Shown here piece by piece: positions 20,252-29,395 of a stretch of DNA of 64,000 bases. Position numbers and translations under genes: made by a program. The DNA is taken from assembly GCA_004535795.1 (NCBI GenBank), contig SPIA01000002.1:428250-492249 (forward strand). Direction: 5' to 3'. The DNA is from Gammaproteobacteria bacterium LSUCC0057. Its GTDB lineage: Bacteria > Pseudomonadota > Gammaproteobacteria > Pseudomonadales > Porticoccaceae. The notes beneath the pieces are model-generated. The model did not search any database. It saw nothing but the letters and a program-made list of their open reading frames with translations, and was not told the origin of the DNA. Numbering within the stretch: position 1 is the first letter of the stretch; every line of letters begins with the position of its first letter.

Positions 20252-20754
20252 GCGATGCAACACCGCCGTCACAGCCGTCGGAGCCAGCCCGCTATGCCAC
20301 TTTTAGCGGCTGCGGCCAGCCGCTGGCGGTAGAGCTCGAAAGTCTGCTCGGGGTGGTCGCGCCGGCGCAGCTAGAGCCGCTACCACACAGTGCGCAGTGG
20401 CTGCTGGGGGTGGCTGCGTGGCGCGGCCGCGCCGTCACCGTGGTCGATTTGGCCGGCTTGGTCGGCGAGCCGCCAACCGCTACTGCCAAGTGGCTGCTGT
20501 TGCAGTGGCAACAGCAGTGTGTGGCGCTGGCGGTCTCAACCGTGGGCGCTATCATCGCCGCGAGCCGCTGTCAGCCGCCATCGTCGCACTCTTTGCCAGC
20601 GGCGCTGGCAGAGCTCTGCCAGCCGTGGTGGGTCGAGGACCGCGGCAGCCGCACAGCCTGTTTGAGTGTCGCCGCGCTCTACCAGACTTTTGCCGTGCAG
20701 CCGGCATTCACAGCGCTGCGTCTGCGGCCGACAACAATCCCGGCGGCAAAGTGA
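20248..20754 (+). CDS. pilI: CheW-like adaptor (PilI type)
   Basis: A 168-residue CheW-domain protein expected to couple the PilJ-like receptor to the CheA-like kinase at the pole. The CheW fold is recognisable from AVELESLLGVV, then LLGVAAWRGRAVTVVDLAGL, the hallmark of the CheW core, and VALAVSTVGAII. The start GTG overlaps the pilG stop as GTGA. The N-terminus is a short polar leader of about 15 residues. Sequence is divergent, so assignment as PilI rests on the domain plus position. Confidence 0.8.
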   Translation: MSDATPPSQPSEPARYATFSGCGQPLAVELESLLGVVAPAQLEPLPHSAQWLLGVAAWRGRAVTVVDLAGLVGEPPTATAKWLLLQWQQQCVALAVSTVGAIIAASRCQPPSSHSLPAALAELCQPWWVEDRGSRTACLSVAALYQTFAVQPAFTALRLRPTTIPAAK

Positions 20755-20775
20755 TTACACGGTGAGAGAGTCAGC

Positions 20776-22863
20776 ATGACCCAATGGATAACAAAACTGG
20801 TATTAGTCGTCGCGGTAGTGGCGGCTGCGCTGACAGGCCTGTTTGCCGAGCAGCTCTACCGCGCCCAACTGAGCGATCAGAGTCGACTTGACAATGCCGC
20901 GCTACTGCGCAGTGAGTTGCGGCGTCTGCCGTCGCTGGCCGCCGCCTTGCCCCGCGGTCGAGCCGAGCATTTCGATCAACTCGCCGCCAGCGATGAGGCT
21001 CTCTACGCTAGCTGGGGGCGGCTCTACAAACAGCTGCACAGTGAGAGTCACGGCAAGCTGCAACCACTGTCGCCGGCGGCGCAGACCTTCGATCAGGCGC
21101 TGACCACGCTGCGCGCCGAGATCGCTACGCTGTTAGCGCAGCGCAGTGCTGCGCAACAGTGGCAGCAGTTGGTCGACGAGTCTGCCCGGGCGCTGCCGTC
21201 ACTTGAACAGCGGTTGCAGCAGCAAGTGGAGCGGTTGATCGCCGCCGGCGCACAGGCGGCGACGGTAGTGTTGGCGCAGCAGCAACTGTGGTGGTTGCAG
21301 CGGTTGGATCGCGACATTGCTGCGCTGGCGACTCAGCCGCAGTTGGATGAGGCGGCGGTGGCGCAGTTGCGGGGCCGCGCCGGTGATATCGCGCAAGCGC
21401 TACAGGCGTTGCAGGCGCTCGGTCACAACCAAGTCGATGTCGCGACAGAGATGGCTCTGTTCGGCGCGGTGGAGACCGCGCTGGTCGAATTCGAGCAGAA
21501 CTTACCGGCTTTTTTGACGCTCTACCGGTCGCGGCAGCTGCTGGTGGCGGCGGAGCAGCCGCTGCTGCAGGCTCTGGAGTCTATTGAACAGCAAATTCGT
21601 CGCCGCGCTGCGCAGCCGCTGTGGCAGCGCGCAGCGCCACCGCTGCAGTGGTCGGCGCTGACGGCGCTGGCGGCACTATTGCTCGCCCTGTTGCTGGGTT
21701 GGCGTCGCGCCGCCCAACTACGCGCCTTCGAGCGCAATCAGCACCGCGAGCAGCAGCACGAACTGGAGCAGCTGATCGCCGATTTGGCCGCTATCGGCGA
21801 AGGCGATTTAACCCGTCAGTTGAGCGCCGCGACGCCAACTGCGGCGGTGCTGGCAAGCTCTATCAACGCAGCGATCGAGGCGTTGCGGCGCCTAGTAGCA
21901 GCGGCGGCTCGCCAATCCGAACAGCTTGGCGAGCAGAGTGCGAGTCACCAACAGGTCTCGCAGCAGCTCGCCACTGGGGCCAGTGAGCAGCTGCAACAAC
22001 TCAGTACCGCCAGCGCCACACTCGAGCAGCTGGCGGCCTCGGTCGATGCTATAGCCAGCCGCGCCAGCGACTCCGCCACCGCGGCACAGCAGGCGCGCGA
22101 TACTGCCGTCGAGGGGGTGGCGCGAGTGGCACAAAGTTCGGCCAGTGTCGATGAGATCGATGCCGCTATTACCACGGCGGCGCACTCCTTGGCCGAGCTC
22201 CACGCCGGCGCCCAGCAGATCGATAAGGTCGCCACGGTGATCACGCAGATTGCTGATCAGACCAATATTTTGGCGCTCAATGCCGCCATTCAGGCGGCCG
22301 GTTCTGGCGCCGAGGCGCGCGGCTTTGCGCTGGTCGCCGACGAGATTCAACGGCTCGCCGAGTCAGCCGCTACCGCTGCTGCCGAAATTGGCGAGTTGAT
22401 CGATACCGTGCAGCAGCACAGCCGCTCGGCAGACCAAGCGATGCAGTACAGCTGCAGTGAGCTGGCCGTTGGCAAACAGCGCATCGCCGCGGCCGGAGAG
22501 GCGCTCACGGCGATAGAGCAGGGCGCTGAGGCGCTGCTGCCGCTGATGGCAGAGATCACCACCGCCAGCCAACGACAAGCCGAACAAGCCAAGCAGATCG
22601 CCAGCGGTGTTGGTGAAGTGCAGAGCCAGGCAGCGGCGACACTGTCGCGCAGTCAGGCCAACAGTGAGCGAACCGAACAGTTGGCGCAGTTGGCACTGGA
22701 GATGCGCCGCTCGATCAGCCACTTTACGCTGGGCGATGTCGGCGCCGCCAGTGATCAGCCGCCAACAGAGTCGCAGCCAGCGCACAACTCGCTGGAAGCG
22801 TTTGAACGGGAGATCGAATTACTGCTGGCCAATACGCCCAAGCCGGGTATCGAGCGCGAATGA
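20776..22863 (+). CDS. pilJ: PilJ-like methyl-accepting chemotaxis receptor
   Basis: A 695-residue transmembrane receptor. A first helix at about residues 7-25 and a second at about 290-315 enclose a Gln/Leu-rich periplasmic domain; then comes a HAMP-like segment and a long signalling coiled coil. The hairpin tip ITQIADQTNILALNAAIQAA is intact, followed by GFALVADEIQRLAE, so it should contact CheA and CheW. In P. aeruginosa PilJ senses pilus-surface tension. No cheR or cheB gene is found nearby, so receptor methylation, if any, depends on genes elsewhere. Overlaps the next gene by 4 bp. Confidence 0.88.
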   Translation: MTQWITKLVLVVAVVAAALTGLFAEQLYRAQLSDQSRLDNAALLRSELRRLPSLAAALPRGRAEHFDQLAASDEALYASWGRLYKQLHSESHGKLQPLSPAAQTFDQALTTLRAEIATLLAQRSAAQQWQQLVDESARALPSLEQRLQQQVERLIAAGAQAATVVLAQQQLWWLQRLDRDIAALATQPQLDEAAVAQLRGRAGDIAQALQALQALGHNQVDVATEMALFGAVETALVEFEQNLPAFLTLYRSRQLLVAAEQPLLQALESIEQQIRRRAAQPLWQRAAPPLQWSALTALAALLLALLLGWRRAAQLRAFERNQHREQQHELEQLIADLAAIGEGDLTRQLSAATPTAAVLASSINAAIEALRRLVAAAARQSEQLGEQSASHQQVSQQLATGASEQLQQLSTASATLEQLAASVDAIASRASDSATAAQQARDTAVEGVARVAQSSASVDEIDAAITTAAHSLAELHAGAQQIDKVATVITQIADQTNILALNAAIQAAGSGAEARGFALVADEIQRLAESAATAAAEIGELIDTVQQHSRSADQAMQYSCSELAVGKQRIAAAGEALTAIEQGAEALLPLMAEITTASQRQAEQAKQIASGVGEVQSQAAATLSRSQANSERTEQLAQLALEMRRSISHFTLGDVGAASDQPPTESQPAHNSLEAFEREIELLLANTPKPGIERE

Positions 22864-24191
22864 GCGCAGCGCCACAGCGCCGCTACAGCGCCGCATTGAT
22901 CGCCGCCGCGGCGCATCAGTTGGACAGTGGTGAGGTAGAGTTGACGCAGTGGCGAGAGCTCCACGCCCTATTGCTGTTGGCTGACAATCAGGCTGCCGCG
23001 GTGCGCCTCGAGCAGCTGTTTAATGCTCCGCCAACAGAGTCGGTACTGCTGGCCGCGCAGCGCGCAGAGTTGCTGGCGGCGCTTGCGGTGCAGCCACTGG
23101 GTGGCCAGCATCAGCAGTCGCGGTCGGCGCTGGCGCAGCCACTGCGGGCCAGCCTAGTCGCTTTTTTGCGCAGCCCTGAGCGCGGTTGGCAGCCGCCCGC
23201 CGAGCTCAATCAGCTCGCTTTGCCGGCGCACTGGCCGCGCCGCTGGCTGGAAAAAATAATCGCTCTGCAGCCGTTTTCTGGGCAGTTATTCAACGCCGGC
23301 GCCGACAGCCGCCAAGCGCTGCTGGCGGTGCTGGCCGGTCTCGATCTCTACTGCCACGGCGATGACCAGCCGCCGTCAGCGGATCAGCAAGCGTGGCTCG
23401 AACGCCAGCAGCCGGGTGTAGCGGCGGTCGCCGGTGACCATTGCGCAACCTCGCCGAGCGCCAGTGCAGAGGCGCTGTTGGCCGGCGAGTGTTTGGCCGA
23501 GCTCGCCACGGTGGTGCACGACTTGGAGCGCAGGCGCTGTGTCGACGGTGCTGGCGGCACCCTGTCGGCGGTGTTGGTGCTGCTCCCAGAGCAGCTGGCG
23601 GCGTTGTCATTTGCGCCGGCGGCAATGCTCAACTACCTTAAACAGAGCGAGCCGCTCGCCGCTTGGCAACAGCAGCAGCTCTGTGAGCAGCTCGCAGAAT
23701 TAGCCTGCCTGCTGCGCGCTGCCAGTGTCGGTGCGCCATCGCCGTTGACTGCCGATGCAGCGCAGTTACACAGTGCCCGAGTGGCGATGGCGGAGCAGTT
23801 GGCAGTTACCATCGTCGGAATTGAGCGGCTACTCGATCACCATCAGCTGCAGGCGATCGACGGCGATCTCTGCCGGCAGTTACAACAGCAGTTTGAACAG
23901 TTAGCGGCGGCTCTTACGCTGCTTGGCGAGCCTCTTTTTAGCAGCGCCTGTAACCGCTTGGCGGCGCAACTAGAGGAGCGCCGCCGGGCGGTAGACCACC
24001 GGCTAAAAACTGCCGAGCTGGCGACTATCGCACAACTGTTGACTCTGCTCGAAGTGATGTTGGAGCGGCGCCGGCCGCCGGCGCAGTGGGGCCCGGCAGC
24101 GCTGTTTGCAGTGACTGCCGCGGAGATTGCGGCGCAGGTGGGTAGTATTGCCGCCGCTGGTTGGCACCGTGGAGCTGTCAGTAATGGATAG
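22860..24191 (+). CDS. unrecognised 443-residue protein in the Pil-Chp cluster
   Basis: I do not recognise a family. The protein is alpha-helical by composition, rich in Leu, Ala and Gln, has no signal peptide, membrane segment or cofactor motif, and shows a possible four-helix region at about residues 300-400 (EQLAVTIVGIERLLDHHQLQ and QLQQQFEQLAAALTLLGEP) with no His in an Hpt-like HxxKG context. It overlaps pilJ by 4 bp and the kinase gene by 8 bp, so it is almost certainly part of the operon. It occupies the place of pilK and of the large N-terminal half of ChpA. A detached, degenerate ChpA N-terminal region is one inference; a lineage-specific scaffold is another. Confidence 0.7.
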   Translation: MSAAPQRRYSAALIAAAAHQLDSGEVELTQWRELHALLLLADNQAAAVRLEQLFNAPPTESVLLAAQRAELLAALAVQPLGGQHQQSRSALAQPLRASLVAFLRSPERGWQPPAELNQLALPAHWPRRWLEKIIALQPFSGQLFNAGADSRQALLAVLAGLDLYCHGDDQPPSADQQAWLERQQPGVAAVAGDHCATSPSASAEALLAGECLAELATVVHDLERRRCVDGAGGTLSAVLVLLPEQLAALSFAPAAMLNYLKQSEPLAAWQQQQLCEQLAELACLLRAASVGAPSPLTADAAQLHSARVAMAEQLAVTIVGIERLLDHHQLQAIDGDLCRQLQQQFEQLAAALTLLGEPLFSSACNRLAAQLEERRRAVDHRLKTAELATIAQLLTLLEVMLERRRPPAQWGPAALFAVTAAEIAAQVGSIAAAGWHRGAVSNG

Positions 24192-25731
24192 TCAGGGCGA
24201 ACAGTTGCAGAGTGTTTTTGCCGAGGAGGCGGCGCAGCGGCTAGCGGCGATGTTGGCGCTGCTTGAGCCGGTCGATGACCCGCGCCCGCTCAGCGCCGCT
24301 GAGGCCGAGCAGCTCTGCCATCAGCTGCACGGTCTTAAAGGCGGTGCTCGTCTGGTCGGTCAGCAGTCGCTCGCCCAGCTGGCCCACCAGTTGGAGAGCC
24401 AGCTGGGCGATGCCAACCAACTGCGTTTGGCGAGCCGCGCGCAGTGGCGTCAGGCTGTCGATCAGCTCTATGGCGCGCTGCAGCCGACGGCCACCGCGCC
24501 AGTCACCGCGGTGCCAGTGCAGACGGTGCCGCTGGTGCAGCAGCGTATCGCGGTGGAGCCACAGGCACTGGACAGTTTGATTCGCCAGATGGTCGAGGCG
24601 CGCGTGGCGCAGCAACAGTTGCTCGGGCAGCTGAGCGCCGCGGCAGAGCTGCTGCCGACGGCGTTGCAGCGCACGCTTAAATTAGCTCACCAGCGGCAAC
24701 TGGTGCTGCTCGAAGCGCAGCAGCGCCAGCTGTTGGCGCTGCGTATGGTGCCGATTAACAGTGTGCTCCCGCGCTGGCGGCAACTGGTGCGCAGTGTCGC
24801 CGCGGAGCTGCAGCGCTCGGTCGAGTTGCGCATCGATATAGAGACCAGCGCGCAGGTCGACAGAACGGTACTGGAACAGCTGGTGCCGCTGGTCGAGCAC
24901 CTGTTGCGCAACGCCATCTGTCACGGTATCGAGCCGCGCGAGCAGCGCTCGGCGCTCGGCAAACCGGCCACAGGGGTATTGCGCGTCAGCTGTCGCTGTC
25001 GCGACGGCCAACTGACCGTTGTGGTCGAGGACGATGGCCGCGGTATCGATTTTGACCGTCTCAGCGCCATCGCTCAGCAGCGCGGGCTGCTCGCCGGGGC
25101 CGATGCCCAGCGCCAACCGCTGTTGATTGCAGCGCTGTTGCGCGGCGGCTTGAGCAGTGCCGAGCAGCTCTCCACAGTGGCCGGCCGAGGATTTGGCCTG
25201 GCGGCGGTCGCCGCTGCTGCCAGAGACCTCGGCGGTGCACTGTCGCTGCACAGCGAGTCGGGTGGTGGCAGCCAATTTACTCTGCAGCTGCCAATATCGG
25301 TCGAGCTGCGCCGGCTGCTGAGTGTGCAAATTGCCGGGCGCAGGTATTTTCTCAGCGGGCGCGCGGTGCAGCGTGTCGAGCAGTTTGCCAGCCCCGCCGA
25401 CGCTCAGCAGCAGTGTGGTGAGCAGTTTCCGCTGGCCGATGCGGCGCGACTGCTGGGGTTTGCTCCACACCCTGCGCAGAGCAGCGGCGCGGCGGTGCTG
25501 GTCGACTGCGATGGTTGGAAGTTGGCGCTGCGGGTTGACCGTGCCGGTGACTACTGTGAGCAGCGTGTCGAGCTGTTAGGGCCGCCGGCCGACGCGATAC
25601 CCGGGGTGGCCGGCGCGCTGCTCGGCGACGATGGCCAGCCCTGTCTAGTGCTCGACCTATTAGATCTGCTGCGCGCGGTGCGCGGCGGGCAACTGCCGAT
25701 CAGTGCCGCCCAGCTGTTCGACGGCAGCTGA
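24184..25731 (+). CDS. short CheA-like histidine kinase (ChpA/PilL type, no receiver domain)
   Basis: Start at ATG 24184 is chosen because GGAG lies 9 nt upstream and the N-terminus then begins directly in an Hpt domain; the frame stays open further upstream. Of 515 residues, about 1-105 are Hpt with phospho-His49 in LHGLKGGARL; about 125-215 look like the dimerisation helices ending LRMVPINSVLPRW; the ATPase has N-box HLLRNAICHGIE, G1 DDGRGID and G2 GRGFGLAAV; the last 140 residues are CheW-like. P. aeruginosa ChpA is far larger, with many Hpt-like domains and a C-terminal receiver; neither is here. The upstream PilG is the likely phosphate acceptor. Confidence 0.88.
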   Translation: MDSQGEQLQSVFAEEAAQRLAAMLALLEPVDDPRPLSAAEAEQLCHQLHGLKGGARLVGQQSLAQLAHQLESQLGDANQLRLASRAQWRQAVDQLYGALQPTATAPVTAVPVQTVPLVQQRIAVEPQALDSLIRQMVEARVAQQQLLGQLSAAAELLPTALQRTLKLAHQRQLVLLEAQQRQLLALRMVPINSVLPRWRQLVRSVAAELQRSVELRIDIETSAQVDRTVLEQLVPLVEHLLRNAICHGIEPREQRSALGKPATGVLRVSCRCRDGQLTVVVEDDGRGIDFDRLSAIAQQRGLLAGADAQRQPLLIAALLRGGLSSAEQLSTVAGRGFGLAAVAAAARDLGGALSLHSESGGGSQFTLQLPISVELRRLLSVQIAGRRYFLSGRAVQRVEQFASPADAQQQCGEQFPLADAARLLGFAPHPAQSSGAAVLVDCDGWKLALRVDRAGDYCEQRVELLGPPADAIPGVAGALLGDDGQPCLVLDLLDLLRAVRGGQLPISAAQLFDGS

Positions 25732-25805
25732 CAGCGGCTGCGGATTGCCCACCGTTGTTGTTAGAATAGCCGTTTCTTGCCACGCCATTTATCCAGGTAG
25801 CTACT

Positions 25806-26474
25806 ATGTCCGACTTTCTTATTGCGCCATCCATTTTATCTGCAGACTTTGCCCGCCTCGGTGAGGAGGTCGACAACGTGTTGGCGGCCGGCGCCGACGT
25901 GGTGCACTTCGATGTGATGGACAACCACTACGTGCCCAACTTAACCATTGGCCCGATGGTCTGTGCAGCACTGCGCAAACACGGCGTCACTGCGCCGATC
26001 GATGTTCACCTGATGGTGCAGCCGGTCGATGATTTAATCCGAATGTTCGCCGATGCCGGTGCCAGCTATATCACCTTTCACCCCGAAGCCTCGACGCATG
26101 TCGACCGCTCTTTGCAGTTGATCCGCGACCTCGGCTGTAAAGCCGGGCTAGTGCTCAACCCCGCCAGCAGCTTGGATCAGCTGCAGTGGGTGATGGAGCG
26201 GCTCGATATGATTCTGTTGATGTCGGTTAACCCCGGTTTTGGCGGGCAAAAATTTATCCCCAGCACGCTACAAAAGTTGACCCAGGCCAAAGCGTTGATC
26301 GCCGCCAGCGGCTACCCTATTCGTCTTGAAGTCGATGGTGGAGTCGGAGTCGCCAATATTGCTGAAATAGCCGCGGCGGGGGCTGACACCTTTGTCGCTG
26401 GATCGGCTATTTTTAACCACCCCAATTACGCTGAGGTAATTGCACAAATGCGCGAGCAGCTGGCCAAGGTGTAA
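25806..26474 (+). CDS. rpe: ribulose-phosphate 3-epimerase
   Basis: Pentose-phosphate enzyme interconverting ribulose-5-P and xylulose-5-P; 222-residue TIM barrel. Motifs: [34 protein letters not shown] with metal His and catalytic Asp, [21 protein letters not shown] with the second catalytic region, and EVDGGVG. It opens the run leading to trpE; in Pseudomonas rpe is followed by gph and trpE, whereas here a c-heme protein gene takes the gph position. Confidence 0.98.
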   Translation: MSDFLIAPSILSADFARLGEEVDNVLAAGADVVHFDVMDNHYVPNLTIGPMVCAALRKHGVTAPIDVHLMVQPVDDLIRMFADAGASYITFHPEASTHVDRSLQLIRDLGCKAGLVLNPASSLDQLQWVMERLDMILLMSVNPGFGGQKFIPSTLQKLTQAKALIAASGYPIRLEVDGGVGVANIAEIAAAGADTFVAGSAIFNHPNYAEVIAQMREQLAKV

Positions 26475-26505
26475 TCCGCCGCAACGCCGCGCCAAGGAGA
26501 GAGAT

Positions 26506-27069
26506 GTGTCCAGATTAGTGATCCTGCCGCTATTGGCACTTGCCCTGGCGCTACCGGTGCAGAGTGAACCGCTCGGCGCTGCAAAGGCGCTGCCAACTCT
26601 GGATCAGCAGGCCGAGCAGCTCAAGCCTTACAAACAGCTGCTCCAAGGGGCGCTGCAAAATGGTCTCAACGGCGGCACCTTGGCGGCGATGGCGGCCTGC
26701 CAGTTAATGGCGCCAGCACTGCAGAGCAATTTGACCAGTGCGGTGATCGAGGTCGGGCGCGCCAGCCACAAGCCGCGCAACCCCGCTAATGGCTTGCAGC
26801 CGTGGATGCTAGAGGCGCACCGGGACTACCTGCAGGGCGGCGACAGCGCACCCCGCCAGATAGCGCTGAATGATGGTAGCGTCGGCTATCTCGAACCGAT
26901 CTATTTGCAGCAGGGCTGTCTGCAGTGCCACGGTGCGGTGTTGACTGGTGAAGTCAGTGACTTTTTGGCCGCCAACTATGCGGCCGACCGCGCCACAGGA
27001 TTCGCCGTCGGCGACTACCGCGGATTGTTCTGGTTGAAAACTATTGCGGTGAAAACGCCGCAGCAGTGA
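26506..27069 (+). CDS. secreted c-type heme protein with Tll0287-like (DUF3365) domain
   Basis: GTG start at 26506 is supported by AAGGAGA a few bases upstream and by the signal peptide that follows at once (RLVILPLLALALALPVQS). The mature protein carries the family stretch ASHKPRNPANGLQPW at about residues 86-100 and one heme-attachment motif CLQCH (Cys138, Cys141, His142), so it should be a periplasmic monoheme protein matured by the cytochrome c machinery. Such domains often sense redox or gas ligands, alone or in kinases; here it stands alone. Position between rpe and trpE suggests no metabolic partner. Confidence 0.8.
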   Translation: MSRLVILPLLALALALPVQSEPLGAAKALPTLDQQAEQLKPYKQLLQGALQNGLNGGTLAAMAACQLMAPALQSNLTSAVIEVGRASHKPRNPANGLQPWMLEAHRDYLQGGDSAPRQIALNDGSVGYLEPIYLQQGCLQCHGAVLTGEVSDFLAANYAADRATGFAVGDYRGLFWLKTIAVKTPQQ

Positions 27070-27090
27070 CAGCCGCTCGGCGGCTGGGAT

Positions 27091-27112
27091 AGCCAACGGC
27101 ACTGCGTTGGCT
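27091..27112. other. perfect 8-bp inverted repeat upstream of trpE
   Basis: AGCCAACG (27091-27098) and CGTTGGCT (27105-27112) pair around a 6-nt loop, 22 nt after the heme-protein stop. A smaller repeat AGCCGC/GCGGCT lies just before it. No T-run follows on either strand, so it is at best a Rho-type or mRNA-end structure. Confidence 0.4.
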
Positions 27113-27148
27113 TACACTTGCTCAAGTTATTAATGTGCAAGGCTGAGA

Positions 27149-27235
27149 ATGAACGTTGCAATGATCCTACAGAGAGCGGGGCGCTGGCGAGGCACAATCT
27201 AGCTAGCACGCTGTCAGCGATTTATCGCTCTTTTT
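27149..27235 (+). promoter_or_regulatory. candidate trpE leader peptide and attenuator
   Basis: A short frame at 27149-27202 encodes MNVAMILQRAGRWRGTI with one Trp codon (27185-27187) and AAGG about 8 nt before its ATG. After it, AGCGA (27216-27220) and TCGCT (27225-27229) form a stem followed by CTTTTTGTTGTT, an intrinsic-terminator shape ending 23 nt before the trpE ATG. CGCT at 27209-27212 can instead pair with AGCG at 27216-27219, or with AGCG at 27175-27178, which would allow attenuation logic. Stems are only 4-5 bp and one Trp codon is few, so this remains a proposal. Attenuation of trpE is known in Pseudomonas. Confidence 0.35.
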
Positions 27236-27257
27236 GTTGTTATTCTCAGGACCTGTT

Positions 27258-28724
27258 ATGACCCCCGAACAATTCGCCGCTCTGGCCAAACAAAACTACA
27301 ACCGCATCCCAGTCACCCGCGAACTGCTCGCCGACACTGAAACGCCGTTGAGCGCTTACCTGAAACTGGCCGGCGGAAAAAACAGCTACCTGTTCGAATC
27401 GGTGCAAGGTGGTGAAAAATGGGGTCGCTATTCGCTGATAGGGTTAGCCACCGCGACGGTGCTGCGCATCACCGGCGATCATGTCGAAATCGTCCGCGAC
27501 GGCAAGCCGCTGGTCAGTCGCCGAACTGACCATGCGCTGGCCGAGGTGGAGCGCTTCCGACGGCTGTTTCGGATGCCGACACTCGACGATCTGCCGCGCT
27601 TTACCGGGGGCTTGGTGGGCTACTTTGGCTACGATACGGTGCGTTACGTCGAGCCGAAATTGGCCGCCTCAGCCCCTGTCGACGACCTCGCCAACCCCGA
27701 CATTCTATTGATGGCTTCCGATGAGGTGGCGGTATTCGATAACTTGGCCGGCACCTTAACGTTAATTGTTCACGTCGATGCCCGCGAGTCCGGAGCCTGG
27801 CAGCAGGCGCAACAGCGTCTCGATGAAATAGAGGCGCAGCTGGCGGCGCCGCTGACCCCGCAGCGGCCTCTGCAGTTGCAGCCAGAGCCGATCGACCAGC
27901 AGTTCTCCTCCAGCTTTGGCGAGCAGCCCTTTAAGGCTGCAGTAGCCAAGATTAAACAGTATGTGTTGGCAGGCGACGTGATGCAGGTGGTGCCTTCGCA
28001 GCGGCTCAGTGCCCCGTTTAGCGGTGCGCCGATCGACCTCTACCGGGCGCTGCGCCACACCAACCCTTCGCCCTATATGTATTTCCTCAATCTCGGCGAC
28101 CACCAGATCGTCGGTTCCAGCCCTGAGGTGTTGGCGCGCTTAGAGGATGGCGAGGTGACAGTGCGGCCGATCGCCGGTACCCGACGCCGCGGCCACAGCG
28201 AGGCCGAAGACCGCGCTCTGGAGGCAGAGATGCTCGCCGATCCGAAAGAGATTGCCGAGCATTTAATGCTGATCGATCTCGGTCGCAATGATGTCGGTCG
28301 CATCAGTGCAACCGGCACGGTCAGAGTCACCGAACAGATGGTGGTAGAGCGCTACTCGCACGTCATGCATATCACCAGCAATGTGGTCGGCACCGCCGCC
28401 CCCGGCATTGGTCCGCTGGAGACCTTGCGCGCCACGCTGCCGGCCGGCACGCTGAGCGGTGCGCCAAAAATTAGGGCGATGCAGATAATCGACGAAGTTG
28501 AACCGGTCAAACGGGGTATCTACGGCGGCGCAGTGGGTTATATCGGCTGGGACGGCACCATGGATACCGCCATCGCGATTCGCACCGCGGTGATCAAAAA
28601 TAACACGCTCTATGTTCAGGCCGGCGCCGGGGTAGTGGCGGACTCGCAGCCAGAGTTAGAGTGGCAAGAGACCATGAACAAAGCGCGCGCACTGATGCGC
28701 GCCGCGGCGATGGTCAATCAATAG
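27258..28724 (+). CDS. trpE: anthranilate synthase component I
   Basis: Makes anthranilate from chorismate with the TrpG glutaminase. ATG at 27258 ([19 protein letters not shown]) has AGGA 7 nt upstream; a longer frame reaches into the leader and is not used. Of 488 residues, the N-terminal [16 protein letters not shown] carries the tryptophan feedback site, and the chorismate-binding half shows [42 protein letters not shown] and [10 protein letters not shown]. It is followed after 77 bp by trpG. Confidence 0.97.
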   Translation: MTPEQFAALAKQNYNRIPVTRELLADTETPLSAYLKLAGGKNSYLFESVQGGEKWGRYSLIGLATATVLRITGDHVEIVRDGKPLVSRRTDHALAEVERFRRLFRMPTLDDLPRFTGGLVGYFGYDTVRYVEPKLAASAPVDDLANPDILLMASDEVAVFDNLAGTLTLIVHVDARESGAWQQAQQRLDEIEAQLAAPLTPQRPLQLQPEPIDQQFSSSFGEQPFKAAVAKIKQYVLAGDVMQVVPSQRLSAPFSGAPIDLYRALRHTNPSPYMYFLNLGDHQIVGSSPEVLARLEDGEVTVRPIAGTRRRGHSEAEDRALEAEMLADPKEIAEHLMLIDLGRNDVGRISATGTVRVTEQMVVERYSHVMHITSNVVGTAAPGIGPLETLRATLPAGTLSGAPKIRAMQIIDEVEPVKRGIYGGAVGYIGWDGTMDTAIAIRTAVIKNNTLYVQAGAGVVADSQPELEWQETMNKARALMRAAAMVNQ

Positions 28725-28801
28725 TGGCGTTTATGCCACTGCCCGTCTCGGGCATAATGGCGCGCACAATAGGTGCAGGGCACCCTCTGGTGGGACTTTA
28801 A

Positions 28802-29395
28802 ATGTTAGTGATGATCGATAATTACGACTCGTTCACCTACAACGTGGTGCAGTATCTGGCCGAGTTAGGTGCGCAGGTGGAGGTGTTTCGCAACGACCAG
28901 ATCAGCGTTGAGCAGCTCCGCGAACTGGCGCCAGAGCGCTTGGTGATCTCGCCCGGCCCCTGCGACCCCGATCAGGCCGGTATTTCAATGGCCGCCATCG
29001 AGGCGTTTGCCGGGAGTATACCGGTGCTGGGAATCTGTTTGGGCCATCAAAGTATCGGCCAGGTCTACGGCGGCCAGGTGGTGCGCGCCAAGCAGGTTAT
29101 GCACGGCAAAATCTCCGCCATCTACCACACCGGCGAAGGGGTTTTTGCCGGCCTGCCGAACCCCTTCAATGCCACTCGCTACCACTCCTTAGTGGTTGCT
29201 CAGTCGTCGCTGCCAGCTGCCTTGGAGATGACAGCGTGGACGCAGAATGAAGACGGCAGTGTCGATGAGATTATGGGTTTGCGACACCGCCAGCTGGCGG
29301 TCGAGGGGGTGCAGTTCCACCCCGAGTCGATTCTCTCTGAGCACGGTCACGCGCTGTTGCAGAATTTCCTCAAGACCAGCGGCGGAGTGCGGTGA
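28802..29395 (+). CDS. trpG: anthranilate synthase component II (glutaminase)
   Basis: Class I glutamine amidotransferase of 197 residues that supplies ammonia to TrpE, possibly shared with PabB. Starts [19 protein letters not shown]; the oxyanion segment SPGPCDP, nucleophile elbow [11 protein letters not shown] and the catalytic His-Glu in GVQFHPESI are intact. The gap from trpE contains short hairpins such as AGTGGC/GCCACT directly after the trpE stop but no clear terminator. Overlaps trpD by one base. Confidence 0.97.
   Translation: MLVMIDNYDSFTYNVVQYLAELGAQVEVFRNDQISVEQLRELAPERLVISPGPCDPDQAGISMAAIEAFAGSIPVLGICLGHQSIGQVYGGQVVRAKQVMHGKISAIYHTGEGVFAGLPNPFNATRYHSLVVAQSSLPAALEMTAWTQNEDGSVDEIMGLRHRQLAVEGVQFHPESILSEHGHALLQNFLKTSGGVR

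Noticed and set aside
24682-25470. 262-codon minus-strand frame
   Set aside because: Antisense to the CheA-like kinase, whose N, G1 and G2 boxes are clear.
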